A stretch of DNA of 10,908 nt from JBMOOG01 sp049324535 (lineage in GTDB: Bacteria > Pseudomonadota > Alphaproteobacteria > Rhodobacterales > Rhodobacteraceae). The position numbers were made by a program, and so were the translations under genes. How positions within the stretch are numbered: the first letter of the stretch is position 1; each line of letters opens with the position of its first letter. Under the pieces are notes generated by a model. That model had not been told where the DNA came from. It saw nothing but the letters and a program-made list of their open reading frames with translations, and did no database searches. The stretch spans positions 1 to 10,908 of the forward strand of contig JBMOOG010000008.1 in assembly GCA_049324535.1 (NCBI GenBank). Direction: 5' to 3'. Of the stretch, positions 1 through 5,926 are shown piece after piece.

Positions 1-203
1 CGCTGAAGGGCATCCTCGGCTTCACCGACCAGCCGAACGTCAGCGCCGACTTCAACCACGATCCCCATTCCAGCGTCTTCCACATGGACCAGACCAAGGT
101 CATGGAAGGCACGATGTGCCGCATCCTGTCGTGGTACGACAACGAATGGGGCTTCTCCAACCGCATGGCCGACACCGCCGTCGCCATGGGCAAACTCCTC
201 TGA
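1..203 (+). CDS. gap: Glyceraldehyde-3-phosphate dehydrogenase, C-terminal end (partial)
   Basis: The frame that ends in TGA at 201-203 gives the last 66 residues of a GAPDH; the rest of the gene lies left of the window. GAPDH is a cytosolic tetramer that oxidises glyceraldehyde 3-phosphate to 1,3-bisphosphoglycerate with NAD(P) in glycolysis and gluconeogenesis. The visible part carries the family's hallmark C-terminal sequences: LKGILGFT at the start, DFNHDPHSS in the middle and SWYDNEWGFSNRM near the end, which belong to the C-terminal catalytic domain and the S-loop/dimer side of the enzyme. Erythrose-4-phosphate dehydrogenase (GapB/Epd) is related and cannot be fully excluded from so short a piece, but the ending fits ordinary alphaproteobacterial GAPDH. 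A strong hairpin 35 bases after the stop suggests this is the end of its transcript. Confidence 0.95.
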   Translation, partial: LKGILGFTDQPNVSADFNHDPHSSVFHMDQTKVMEGTMCRILSWYDNEWGFSNRMADTAVAMGKLL

Positions 204-237
204 AGGAACCGGCCCGGCCGGACCCGAGCGATCACGA

Positions 238-263
238 CGGGCGTCACACCGATGTGACGCCCG
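238..263 (+). terminator. Terminator-like hairpin after gap
   Basis: A perfect 11-bp stem (238-248 with 253-263) closes a CCGA tetraloop, 35 bases after the gap stop codon. A short T run (282-285) follows only after about 18 bases, so this is not a textbook T-tract terminator. The position between two same-strand genes supports a transcript end or an mRNA 3' stabilising structure. No protein-coding sequence lies between the gap stop and the next start at 354. Confidence 0.65.
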
Positions 264-353
264 CCGCCGGAAACCGCCCGCTTTTCCGACCGTTACCTCC
301 TCGCGCCGCCGAGCTCACCACCCGCGCGGCGCCGCCATCCAAGGAGGTTTGCC

Positions 354-1073
354 ATGACATACGCACGCAGCCCGCTTGCCATACTGCTCGCGGGCACCCT
401 TGCCGCCATCCCGCTGGCCGGTCTGGCCGAACCGGCGGCCAACAGCCCCGCGGCCCCCAGCGCGACCGCCCCGGCGCCGAAGACCGCCGCCGCCCAGCCC
501 GCCGCCCAGCCCGCGGCCCCGTCAGCCAGCCAGGATCTGGTGACGACCGTCGATGACGCCCTCAAGGCCATGCGCGAGATCCGCGCCGCCCGTCTGGCGC
601 TGTTCGACGGCAACACCGGGGCCGCGGGGCCCATGGTCACCGCCGCCGCCGCCGACATGACCGCCGCGCAGAAGGCCGAAAAGGACTACGGCATCGCGTC
701 GAAATCCGGCACGCCCGACACAGTCTATCTGCCGATCGAGACCTCGATCGCCCTCGCCGAGGGCTTCACGGCCACGCCCGACACCAAGGGCCCGGTCAAG
801 GCCGCCAACGACCAGATGGCCACGGGCAACACCCGCGCCGCCGCCGAGACGCTGAAGGCCGCCAACATCGGCGTCGCGGTCTCGGTCGCCCTGGTGCCGG
901 CCGGCGCCGCGCTGACGCACCTGACGGACGCCGAAGCACTGATCAAGGACGGCAAGTATTACGAGGCCAACCTGGCGTTGAAGGCGGTCGAGGATCTGGT
1001 CGTCGTCGACACCTGGTCGCTGGCCGACGTGCCGCAACAGACGGTCGCCAAGACGGACGCCAAGACCGGCTGA
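354..1073 (+). CDS. yfdX: YfdX family protein, exported
   Basis: This 239-residue protein starts at an ATG preceded by a strong AAGGAGG ribosome site 7 bases upstream. Residues 1-25 form a signal peptide (basic R5, hydrophobic core, likely cleavage after GLA before E26), so the protein should act in the periplasm. Residues 26-57 are an Ala/Pro/Gln-rich low-complexity linker. Residues from about 58 on match the YfdX family: the core includes KAMREIRAARLALFDG, a middle YLPIETSIALAEGF segment and a late DGKYYEANLALKAVEDLVV segment. In enterobacteria YfdX is linked to acid and antibiotic stress and has been reported to have chaperone-like behaviour, but its molecular role is not settled, and nothing here fixes it. 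Neighbours (gap upstream, convergent coaD) give no functional hint. It appears to be a single-gene unit. Confidence 0.88.
   Translation: MTYARSPLAILLAGTLAAIPLAGLAEPAANSPAAPSATAPAPKTAAAQPAAQPAAPSASQDLVTTVDDALKAMREIRAARLALFDGNTGAAGPMVTAAAADMTAAQKAEKDYGIASKSGTPDTVYLPIETSIALAEGFTATPDTKGPVKAANDQMATGNTRAAAETLKAANIGVAVSVALVPAGAALTHLTDAEALIKDGKYYEANLALKAVEDLVVVDTWSLADVPQQTVAKTDAKTG
489..512 (+). repeat. Two-copy 12-bp tandem repeat in the yfdX linker
   Basis: The 12-base unit GCCGCCCAGCCC occurs twice in exact tandem (489-500, 501-512), and a degenerate third start follows at 513. It encodes an AAQP repeat in the low-complexity linker between the signal peptide and the YfdX domain. Being a multiple of three, copy-number change would keep the reading frame. 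Confidence 0.85.
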
Positions 1074-1084
1074 CGCCTCAGCCG
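1067..1084. terminator. Hairpin spanning both stop codons of yfdX and coaD
   Basis: CGGCTGA (1067-1073) and TCAGCCG (1078-1084) form a perfect 7-bp stem with a CGCC loop. The TGA of yfdX lies in the left arm and the reverse TGA of coaD in the right arm, so the hairpin is the junction of two convergent genes separated by only 4 bases. It could serve as a compact bidirectional transcript end, but there is no T tract on either side, so its termination strength is uncertain. Confidence 0.4.
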
Positions 1085-1575
1085 CGCCCGAACCGGCGGG
1101 TCAGGGCCTCGTGCACGCCGGGGGTGACGAATTTCGAGACGTCGCCCCCGAGGCGGGCGATCTCCTTCACCAGTTTCGAGGCGATCGCCTGCCGCCGCGC
1201 ATCCGCCATCAGGAACACCGTCTCGATGGTCGCGTCCATCGCCCGGTTCATCCCGACCATCTGGAACTCGTATTCGAAATCCGCCACCGCCCGCAGCCCG
1301 CGCACGATCACGCCCGCGCCCACGTCGCGGGCGCAGTCGATCAGCAGGTTGTCGAAGGGATGCACGACGATCTCGCCGCCGCAGCGCTGGACGATGGCGG
1401 CGCATTCGTTCTCGAGCATCGCCACCCTCTCCTCGAGTGCGAAGAGCGGCCCCTTGTCCCGGTTGATCGCCACGCCGATCACCAGCCGGTCCACCAGCGC
1501 CACCGCGCGCTGGATGATGTCGATGTGTCCGAGCGTCACCGGATCGAAGGTGCCGGGGTACAGTCCGATGCGCAT
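1078..1575 (-). CDS. coaD: Phosphopantetheine adenylyltransferase
   Basis: CoaD transfers AMP from ATP to 4'-phosphopantetheine, giving dephospho-CoA, the penultimate step of coenzyme A synthesis, in the cytosol. The product is 165 residues, the usual length for a single-domain bacterial CoaD. The start MRIGLYPGTFDPVTLGH contains the nucleotidyltransferase TxGH motif (T14, G16, H17). K41 in the NRDKGPLF segment and R92 in VRGLR are at the places of substrate/ATP-binding residues of the E. coli enzyme. The C-terminal ASKLVKEIA segment replaces the usual SSSxxRE-type motif. I chose the ATG at 1575; a GTG directly before it (1578) is also possible, but the GAGGAG ribosome site is better spaced from the ATG (8 bases). 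The gene converges on yfdX with 4 bases between stops. Confidence 0.97.
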   Translation of the reverse strand: MRIGLYPGTFDPVTLGHIDIIQRAVALVDRLVIGVAINRDKGPLFALEERVAMLENECAAIVQRCGGEIVVHPFDNLLIDCARDVGAGVIVRGLRAVADFEYEFQMVGMNRAMDATIETVFLMADARRQAIASKLVKEIARLGGDVSKFVTPGVHEALTRRFGRG

Positions 1576-1661
1576 CACGGGGTCTCCTCACGTCTCGGGC
1601 CGCAGGCAACGCCATCGGGCGCGGCTTTGCAAGGGGCATTCGCTGCAACGCAGCACGGCCC

Positions 1662-1716
1662 GGACTTCTCCTTCGTCCCAATACCCCCGGGGGGCACGGG
1701 GGGCAGGCTGCCCCCC
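1662..1716 (-). repeat. Intergenic repeat element with G/C hairpin, copy A
   Basis: Between coaD and the CBS gene there is a homopolymer-rich block. On the minus strand it reads CCCCCCGGGGGTATTGGGAC followed by GAAGGAGAAG. This resembles an element at 6920-6956 (GGGGATATTTGGACCAGTGAG) and a motif I recall as common in intergenic DNA of Rhodobacteraceae. The same block holds a near-perfect inverted repeat (1698-1706 with 1708-1716; about 8 bp once a 3-base loop is allowed), which could end the CBS transcript coming from the right. The identity of the two copies is only partial. Confidence 0.5.
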
Positions 1717-1773
1717 CGCCCGGGTCCGGACAGCGGCGTCGCCGGGGGGATGAAGGCCGCGCGCCCGGCGGGA

Positions 1774-2208
1774 TCAGTTGCCCATGATCATCCCGGCCAG
1801 CGCGTCCTTCTCCATCGCCAGTTCCGACAGCCGCGCCGCCACCACGTCGCCGATCGAGATCAGGCCGATCATCTGCGCCCCGTCCATCACCGGCATGTGG
1901 CGAAACCGCCCCGCCGTCATCTTGGCCAGCACCGAATCCGCGGTCTCGTCCGGGGTGCAGGTGGTGAGGTTTCGGGTCATCATCTGTTCGACCTTGTCCG
2001 ACAGGCACTCGCCGCCGCGCCGGCCCACGTCGCGGACGATGTCGCGCTCGGACAGGATGCCGAGCGGCCGCTTGCCGTCGTCCGACACGATGACCGCGCC
2101 GATGCGCCGCTCGGACATCAACCGCGCCGCATCGGCCACCCGCGATCCCGGCATGACGGTGAAGACCGAGGCCATGCCCTTGGATCGCAAGATCTGATGA
2201 ACCTGCAT
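1774..2208 (-). CDS. Two-CBS-domain protein
   Basis: This 144-residue cytosolic protein consists of almost nothing but a tandem pair of CBS domains: the first about residues 17-66 (ending in GILSERDIVRD), the second about 77-127 (ending in GLISIGDVVAARL). CBS pairs usually bind adenine nucleotides (AMP, ATP, NAD, SAM) and act as energy or ligand sensors for attached or partner proteins. Stand-alone pairs of this type are very common in alphaproteobacteria and are often mislabelled as IMP dehydrogenase-related; the catalytic barrel of that enzyme is absent. The start at 2208 is chosen because GGGGAGG lies 5 bases upstream; an in-frame extension to 2274 would add 22 residues unlike the family. 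It is followed by repeat-like DNA and coaD, about 200 bases away, so it is probably a single-gene unit. The partner is unknown. Confidence 0.9.
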   Translation of the reverse strand: MQVHQILRSKGMASVFTVMPGSRVADAARLMSERRIGAVIVSDDGKRPLGILSERDIVRDVGRRGGECLSDKVEQMMTRNLTTCTPDETADSVLAKMTAGRFRHMPVMDGAQMIGLISIGDVVAARLSELAMEKDALAGMIMGN

Positions 2209-2245
2209 CGCAACCTCCCCTTTGCCGTGCCTGTTCCGCAACGTC

Positions 2246-2274
2246 AGCGTCACGCCGCCGCAACATTCTGTCAA
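2246..2274 (-). promoter_or_regulatory. Possible promoter of the CBS gene
   Basis: A perfect TTGACA hexamer (2274 down to 2269, minus strand) lies 61 bases upstream of the CBS gene start, in the 79-bp gap after the LysR gene. At a 17-base spacing the -10 position reads GACGCT, a poor match. Only the -35 element is convincing. Confidence 0.3.
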
Positions 2275-2287
2275 GCCACTCGGATGG

Positions 2288-3184
2288 TTAGGCCACGAGC
2301 GCCTCGAGCCGGGCCACCTCGCGCCGCACCCCCTGCGCGATCATCTCCGCCACCCGGTCGAGCCGCCCGACCCGGCGGTCGTCGGCGTGCCGGATGAGCC
2401 AGAAGGCGCGTGTGAGCCGCACCGCGTCGGGCAGCACGCGCACCAGTTCGGGCGAGGCCGGAAGGGCGAAGTCGTGAACGACCGCGATCCCCGCCCCCTG
2501 CCGGACCCAGGCCAGCTGCACCGCGACCGAGTTCGAGGCCAGATGGACGCCGCCGCCCCCGGCCTCGTCCAGATAGTCGAGCTCCTTGTCGAAGATCATG
2601 TCGGGGATGTAGCCGACGAAGCGATGGGCGGCGAGGTCGGCGCGCGCGCGGATCGGGGGATGGGTCTCGAGATAGGCGCGGCTTGCGGCCAGGTGCAGGT
2701 GGTAGTCGGTCAGCTTCTGCACCATCAGCCGCCCCGCGGCCGGCGGGCTGACCGCGATGGCCATGTCGGCTTCGCGCTTCGACAGGTTGAAGACGCGCGG
2801 CAGGGCGACGATCTGGATCTCGAGCCCCGGATGCGCGGCCGCGATCGCGGCCACCACCTGCGGCAGGACGAAGGTCGCGCAGCCGTCCGGCGCCCCGATC
2901 CGCACCTGACCCGAAAGCCCGCTCGAGCCCGCGCGCAGATCCTCGGCGGCGGCGGCCATTGCCTGTTCGGCCGCCTCGGCGTGCGGAACCAGCCGCGCCC
3001 CCTCCTCGGTCAGCGCATAGCCCTGCGGCCCCTTGACGAAGAGCCGCAGCCCCATCCGTTCCTCGAGCCGCGCGATGCGTCGCCCGAGCGTTGCGGCGTC
3101 GAGCTTGATCCGGCGCCCCGCCCCGGACAGGCTTTCCGCCCGCGCCACCGCGAGGAACAGCCGGATGTCGTCCCAGTCCTCCAT
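2288..3184 (-). CDS. LysR-type transcriptional regulator
   Basis: The 298-residue product has the length and layout of LysR regulators: an N-terminal winged helix-turn-helix (about residues 5-65, with SLSGAGRRIKLDAATLGRRI as the helix-turn-helix and RLEERMGLRLFVKG after it), a linker helix, and a two-lobed effector-binding domain from about 88 to the end. The start at 3184 (MEDWDDIRLFL) is preferred because it is where LysR domains begin; in-frame codons up to 3241 would add 19 residues with no family likeness. The ribosome site is weak (AAAGG, 6 bases upstream). The gene is divergent from mmsA with 101 bp between the two starts, the usual LysR arrangement, so it probably controls mmsA and itself. 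The inducer is unknown; a valine-pathway intermediate is a guess. Confidence 0.93.
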   Translation of the reverse strand: MEDWDDIRLFLAVARAESLSGAGRRIKLDAATLGRRIARLEERMGLRLFVKGPQGYALTEEGARLVPHAEAAEQAMAAAAEDLRAGSSGLSGQVRIGAPDGCATFVLPQVVAAIAAAHPGLEIQIVALPRVFNLSKREADMAIAVSPPAAGRLMVQKLTDYHLHLAASRAYLETHPPIRARADLAAHRFVGYIPDMIFDKELDYLDEAGGGGVHLASNSVAVQLAWVRQGAGIAVVHDFALPASPELVRVLPDAVRLTRAFWLIRHADDRRVGRLDRVAEMIAQGVRREVARLEALVA

Positions 3185-3192
3185 GACGAACC

Positions 3193-3220
3193 TTTGCGTG
3201 ATTGCAAAACCTTTTTGCCA
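3193..3220. promoter_or_regulatory. Overlapping TTTGC/GCAAA dyads between the LysR gene and mmsA
   Basis: Two overlapping inverted repeats lie in the shared promoter region. TTTGC-N6-GCAAA is at 3193-3208 and GCAAAA-N3-TTTTGC at 3204-3218, so the half-site TTTGC occurs three times in alternating orientation. A LysR-type T-N11-A pair fits at 3195 and 3207. The core ATTGCAAA (3201-3208) also differs at only one base from TTTGCAAA, which I recall as the motif of the short-chain fatty acyl-CoA regulators (ScfR/PccR type) in Rhodobacter. Either regulator type could act here; the sequence alone does not decide. Confidence 0.5.
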
Positions 3221-3285
3221 GACTGCCCCTGTTCGCCCCATTTCTGCAAGACTATCCTTCCGGCCGTCAGTTTCGGGAGGACCCC

Positions 3286-4785
3286 ATGAAAGAGATCGGT
3301 CACTGGATCAACGGGCGCGAGGTCAAGGGCACCTCGGGCCGCTTCGCCGACGTCTACAACCCGGCGACGGGCGAGGTGCAGGCGCGGGTCGCGCTGGCGT
3401 CGAAGGCAGAGCTCGACGCCGCCACCGCCGACGCGGCGGCCGCGCAGGTGAAGTGGGGCGCCACCAACCCGCAGCGCCGCGCGCGGGTGATGATGGAGTT
3501 CGTGCGTCTTCTCAATCGCGACATGGACAAGCTGGCCGAGGCGCTCTCGTCCGAGCACGGCAAGACGCTCCCCGACGCCAAGGGCGACGTGCAGCGCGGG
3601 CTCGAGGTCATCGAGTTCTGCATCGGCGCACCGCATCTTCTGAAGGGCGAGTTCACCGACAGCGCCGGCCCCGGCATCGACATGTATTCGATGCGCCAGC
3701 CGCTGGGCGTGGCCGCCGGCATCACGCCCTTCAACTTCCCGGCGATGATCCCGATGTGGAAGATGGGCCCGGCGCTGTCGGCCGGCAACGCCTTCATCCT
3801 GAAACCCTCGGAGCGCGACCCGTCGGTGCCGATGATGCTGGCCGCGCTGCTGAAGGAAGCGGGCCTGCCGGACGGCGTGCTGCAGGTCATCAACGGCGAC
3901 AAGGAGGCGGTGGACGCCATCCTCGACAACCCGGTGATCCAGGCCATCGGCTTCGTCGGCTCGACCCCGATCGCGCAGTACATCTACGGCCGCGGCTGCA
4001 CCAACGGCAAGCGCGTCCAGTGCTTCGGCGGAGCCAAGAACCACATGATCATCATGCCCGACGCCGACATGGACCAGGCCGCGGACGCGCTGGTCGGCGC
4101 GGGCTATGGCGCGGCGGGCGAACGCTGCATGGCGATCTCGGTCGCGGTGCCGGTCGGTGACAAGACCGCGGACGCGCTGATCGAAAAGCTGATCCCGCGG
4201 ATCGAGAAGCTGAAGGTCGGCCCCTACACCGCCGGCAACGACGTGGATTACGGCCCGCTCGTCACCGGCGCGGCCATGGAGCGCGTTAAGGGCCTGATCG
4301 ACTCGGGCGTCGCGCAGGGCGCCAGACTGGTCATGGACGGCCGCAACTTCAAACTTCAGGGTTACGAGAACGGCTTCTTCGTCGGCCCGACGCTCTTCGA
4401 CCACGTCACCACCGACATGGACATCTATCGGCAGGAGATCTTCGGGCCGGTGCTTTCGACCGTGCGCGCCAAGACCTATGAGGAAGCGCTCGGCTATGCC
4501 ATGGACCACGAGTACGGCAACGGCACCGCGATCTTCACCCGCGACGGCGACACCGCCCGCGACTTCGCCGCCCGCGTCAACATCGGCATGATCGGGATCA
4601 ACGTGCCGATCCCGGTTCCGCTCGCCTACCACACCTTCGGCGGCTGGAAGAAGTCGGGCTTCGGCGACCTGAACCAGCACGGGCCGGACGCCTTCCGCTT
4701 CTACACCCGCACCAAGACCGTGACCGCGCGTTGGCCGAGCGGGATCAAGGAAGGCTCGGCCTTCAACTTCAAAGCCATGGACTGA
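3286..4785 (+). CDS. mmsA: Methylmalonate-semialdehyde dehydrogenase (CoA-acylating)
   Basis: MmsA oxidises methylmalonate semialdehyde to propionyl-CoA (and malonate semialdehyde to acetyl-CoA) with NAD and CoA, in valine and myo-inositol breakdown. The product is 499 residues, the family length, with the aldehyde dehydrogenase fold throughout. Visible landmarks are the cofactor-side TPFNFPAMIPMWK (N150), the nucleotide-binding GFVGSTPIAQYIY, the GGAKNH segment around 248-253, and the catalytic cysteine C281 in GAAGERCMAISVAV, where the GERCMA context is typical of MmsA rather than other aldehyde dehydrogenases. The C-terminal GWKKSGFGDLNQHG segment also fits. The ATG at 3286 has GGGAGG 5 bases upstream; an in-frame extension to 3202 would run into the dyads and is rejected. 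It is a single-gene unit ended by a hairpin; mmsB and acyl-CoA dehydrogenase genes are not in the window. Confidence 0.97.
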   Translation: MKEIGHWINGREVKGTSGRFADVYNPATGEVQARVALASKAELDAATADAAAAQVKWGATNPQRRARVMMEFVRLLNRDMDKLAEALSSEHGKTLPDAKGDVQRGLEVIEFCIGAPHLLKGEFTDSAGPGIDMYSMRQPLGVAAGITPFNFPAMIPMWKMGPALSAGNAFILKPSERDPSVPMMLAALLKEAGLPDGVLQVINGDKEAVDAILDNPVIQAIGFVGSTPIAQYIYGRGCTNGKRVQCFGGAKNHMIIMPDADMDQAADALVGAGYGAAGERCMAISVAVPVGDKTADALIEKLIPRIEKLKVGPYTAGNDVDYGPLVTGAAMERVKGLIDSGVAQGARLVMDGRNFKLQGYENGFFVGPTLFDHVTTDMDIYRQEIFGPVLSTVRAKTYEEALGYAMDHEYGNGTAIFTRDGDTARDFAARVNIGMIGINVPIPVPLAYHTFGGWKKSGFGDLNQHGPDAFRFYTRTKTVTARWPSGIKEGSAFNFKAMD

Positions 4786-4811
4786 CGATCACCGACCGCC
4801 GGTGACCACGG

Positions 4812-4837
4812 AAAGGGAGGGGGCCATCCCTCCCTTT
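4812..4837 (+). terminator. Terminator hairpin after mmsA
   Basis: AAAGGGAGGG (4812-4821) and CCCTCCCTTT (4828-4837) form a perfect 10-bp stem with a 6-base loop, starting 26 bases after the mmsA stop; TTT of the stem and a further GCGTTT follow. A smaller TCACCG/CGGTGA hairpin (4789-4805) sits just before it. The 164 bases from 4838 to 5001 hold no recognisable gene. Confidence 0.82.
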
Positions 4838-5001
4838 GCGTTTCGGCCGGGGACGATCATGCGGCGACGTCCGCGCGGCGGACGGCCCGGAACTACGCCG
4901 CCGCTGCGGCCTTGAGGGGACGCAGGAACGGCCGCGCCTGAGAAGCGGGAAACCCGATGACACGCCCGAGGGCCGAAAAGGCGCGAGGGGCCGAAACGAA
5001 A

Positions 5002-5023
5002 CAGGGGCCCGGAGGGGCCCCTG
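5002..5023 (-). terminator. Terminator hairpin after the VPLPA-CTERM gene
   Basis: CAGGGGCCC (5002-5010) and GGGCCCCTG (5015-5023) form a perfect 9-bp stem with a 4-base loop. Read on the minus strand it begins 25 bases after the stop of the gene at 5049-5606 and is directly followed by TTTCGTTTCG, a T-rich tail, as expected for an intrinsic terminator in that direction. Confidence 0.82.
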
Positions 5024-5048
5024 CGCGTGACTGTCCGGAAGGTCGGGC

Positions 5049-5606
5049 TCAGGCGCGCCGGCGGCGGCGCAGCATCGCCAGACCGCCCAGACCGGCAGCG
5101 AGCATCAGGCCCGCGGCCGGAACCGGAACGGCGGCCGGGTTCGGCGGGGTGGTGTCGCCGTTGCGCGACGACGGCGAATACCAGACCGACACCGACAGCA
5201 GCTTCTTGACCGACTTCCAGTCGCCCGCGAGGTTGGCCGGATCCACCAGGAAGGCACCGAAGGCCTTCTTGGTCTGGAACACCAGCATCACCGAGTTGAA
5301 CCCGTTGAGCGAGTTCAGAGCCCAGTCACCGAAGCGGCGCTTCTGAAGAACCGGGGTGGTCAGGAAAGTCACCACCTGGTCACCGGCATTGTCGGTGCGA
5401 TCGCCGAGTGTCCAGTCGGTCACGCCGAACGTGCCCATCGCGGCGTCGAACTGGCCGCTCACACCCTTCTTGACATTGCCCGACACGCAGAAGGCTTCGG
5501 TCGCATTCTCGGCGAAGAAGCTGGCCTTCTTGGCCGCGCAGGTCGCCGCCTGCGAGGCGCTTCCGGCAAAGACGAGAGCGAGAGCGACGACAGTGGCACG
5601 GAACAT
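5049..5606 (-). CDS. Exported protein with VPLPA-CTERM type sorting signal
   Basis: This 185-residue protein has a clear signal peptide (residues 1-21, FRATVVALALVFAGSASQA, cleavage before or after A21) and a tripartite C-terminal tail: VPVPAAG (160-166), a hydrophobic segment (about 165-179) and a run of five arginines (180-184). This is the VPLPA-CTERM form of the PEP-CTERM sorting signal, handled by exosortase type D enzymes of alphaproteobacteria, which would cut near the motif after export. The body (22-150) has two cysteines (C23, C40) that could form a disulfide, and no enzyme motif I recognise. A Pro/Thr-rich stretch (152-159) precedes the tail. The start at 5606 is chosen because it begins the signal peptide and has GGGGG upstream. 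It is a single-gene unit; no exosortase is in the window. A surface or extracellular-matrix role is inferred from the sorting signal only. Confidence 0.85.
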   Translation of the reverse strand: MFRATVVALALVFAGSASQAATCAAKKASFFAENATEAFCVSGNVKKGVSGQFDAAMGTFGVTDWTLGDRTDNAGDQVVTFLTTPVLQKRRFGDWALNSLNGFNSVMLVFQTKKAFGAFLVDPANLAGDWKSVKKLLSVSVWYSPSSRNGDTTPPNPAAVPVPAAGLMLAAGLGGLAMLRRRRRA

Positions 5607-5925
5607 GATGGAACCCCCTAAATGCCCGATTTCCGACACATTCCTTCAAATCGGATTCAAAGGCGAGACCAATCTTTGCAAGCGCCGCATTTTGCAATTA
5701 CCGGTTGCACGGGAAACAGTGCCGGCCACCCCGGATTGCATGACTGTCTCCGGCGGCGTGACTTTGGTGCGGCGTCCCTTAAATTGTCCACGAATCGCGG
5801 CATGCAGCCCTGACGTACATCGGTGCCGCCCGGACCGGAGGGGCTGGCAGCGCCTGCGGGATCGGCTAGGAACGCACCATGACCCTGACTCCGCCCTGCC
5901 CGCCCGATCCTCGCCCCTGTCCCTG
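5607..5925. other. Intergenic region between divergent VPLPA-CTERM and Crp-like genes
   Basis: This 319-bp gap separates two divergent genes. It is noticeably richer in A/T than its surroundings, especially 5610-5700 and around 5779-5785 (TTAAATT), as expected for promoter DNA. It contains TTTGCAA direct repeats at 5675-5697 and a possible short upstream reading frame at 5879-5926. Small open frames across 5622-5813 have no family likeness and are not called. I see no RNA gene or mobile element. Confidence 0.7.
5675..5697. promoter_or_regulatory. TTTGCAA direct repeat upstream of the VPLPA-CTERM gene
   Basis: TTTGCAA occurs at 5675-5681 and again at 5691-5697, 16 bases apart, with a related TTGCA at 5705-5709. 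The site lies 69-91 bases upstream of the minus-strand start at 5606, an operator or activator position. TTGCAA is itself a palindrome, so each copy could be a dyad. One copy could alternatively serve as a -35 element on the minus strand, although the -10 positions at 17-base spacing are poor. Confidence 0.4.
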
Positions 5926-5926
5926 A
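5879..5926 (+). CDS. Possible 15-codon leader peptide before the Crp-like gene
   Basis: An ATG at 5879 with AGGA about 7 bases upstream opens a 15-residue frame, MTLTPPCPPDPRPCP, whose TGA overlaps the ATG of the regulator gene (TGATG at 5924-5928). The regulator's own ATG has no recognisable ribosome site, so translational coupling through this small frame would explain how it is started. It has seven prolines, with two PP pairs, and two cysteines. The frame could be chance; only its position and the ribosome site argue for it. Confidence 0.25.
   Translation: MTLTPPCPPDPRPCP

Noticed and set aside
241..260. TCACA and TGTGA next to each other after gap, as a Crp site
   Set aside because: The half-sites are in everted order (TCACA-N4-TGTGA) and form the arms of an 11-bp hairpin after a stop codon, so a transcript-end structure explains them better.
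1681..1720. G and C homopolymer runs as a sign of misassembly or a slippage switch
   Set aside because: The runs form an inverted repeat inside an intergenic element and no reading frame crosses them; without reads neither error nor phase variation can be claimed.
959..2397. Long open frames on both strands overlapping coaD and the CBS gene
   Set aside because: coaD and the CBS gene explain this DNA with clear family matches and ribosome sites; the longer frames cross gene ends and promoters.
3010..4680. Long minus-strand frame antisense to mmsA and running into the LysR gene
   Set aside because: It is the shadow of mmsA; its composition is typical of GC antisense translation and it shows no domain.
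5622..5813. A 63-codon open frame in the gap before the Crp-like gene
   Set aside because: No ribosome site or family likeness, and it crosses the promoter region of the divergent gene.
5356..5925. In-frame upstream extension of the Crp-like gene to 410 codons
   Set aside because: It would run antisense through the VPLPA-CTERM gene and adds 190 residues with no Crp-family likeness.
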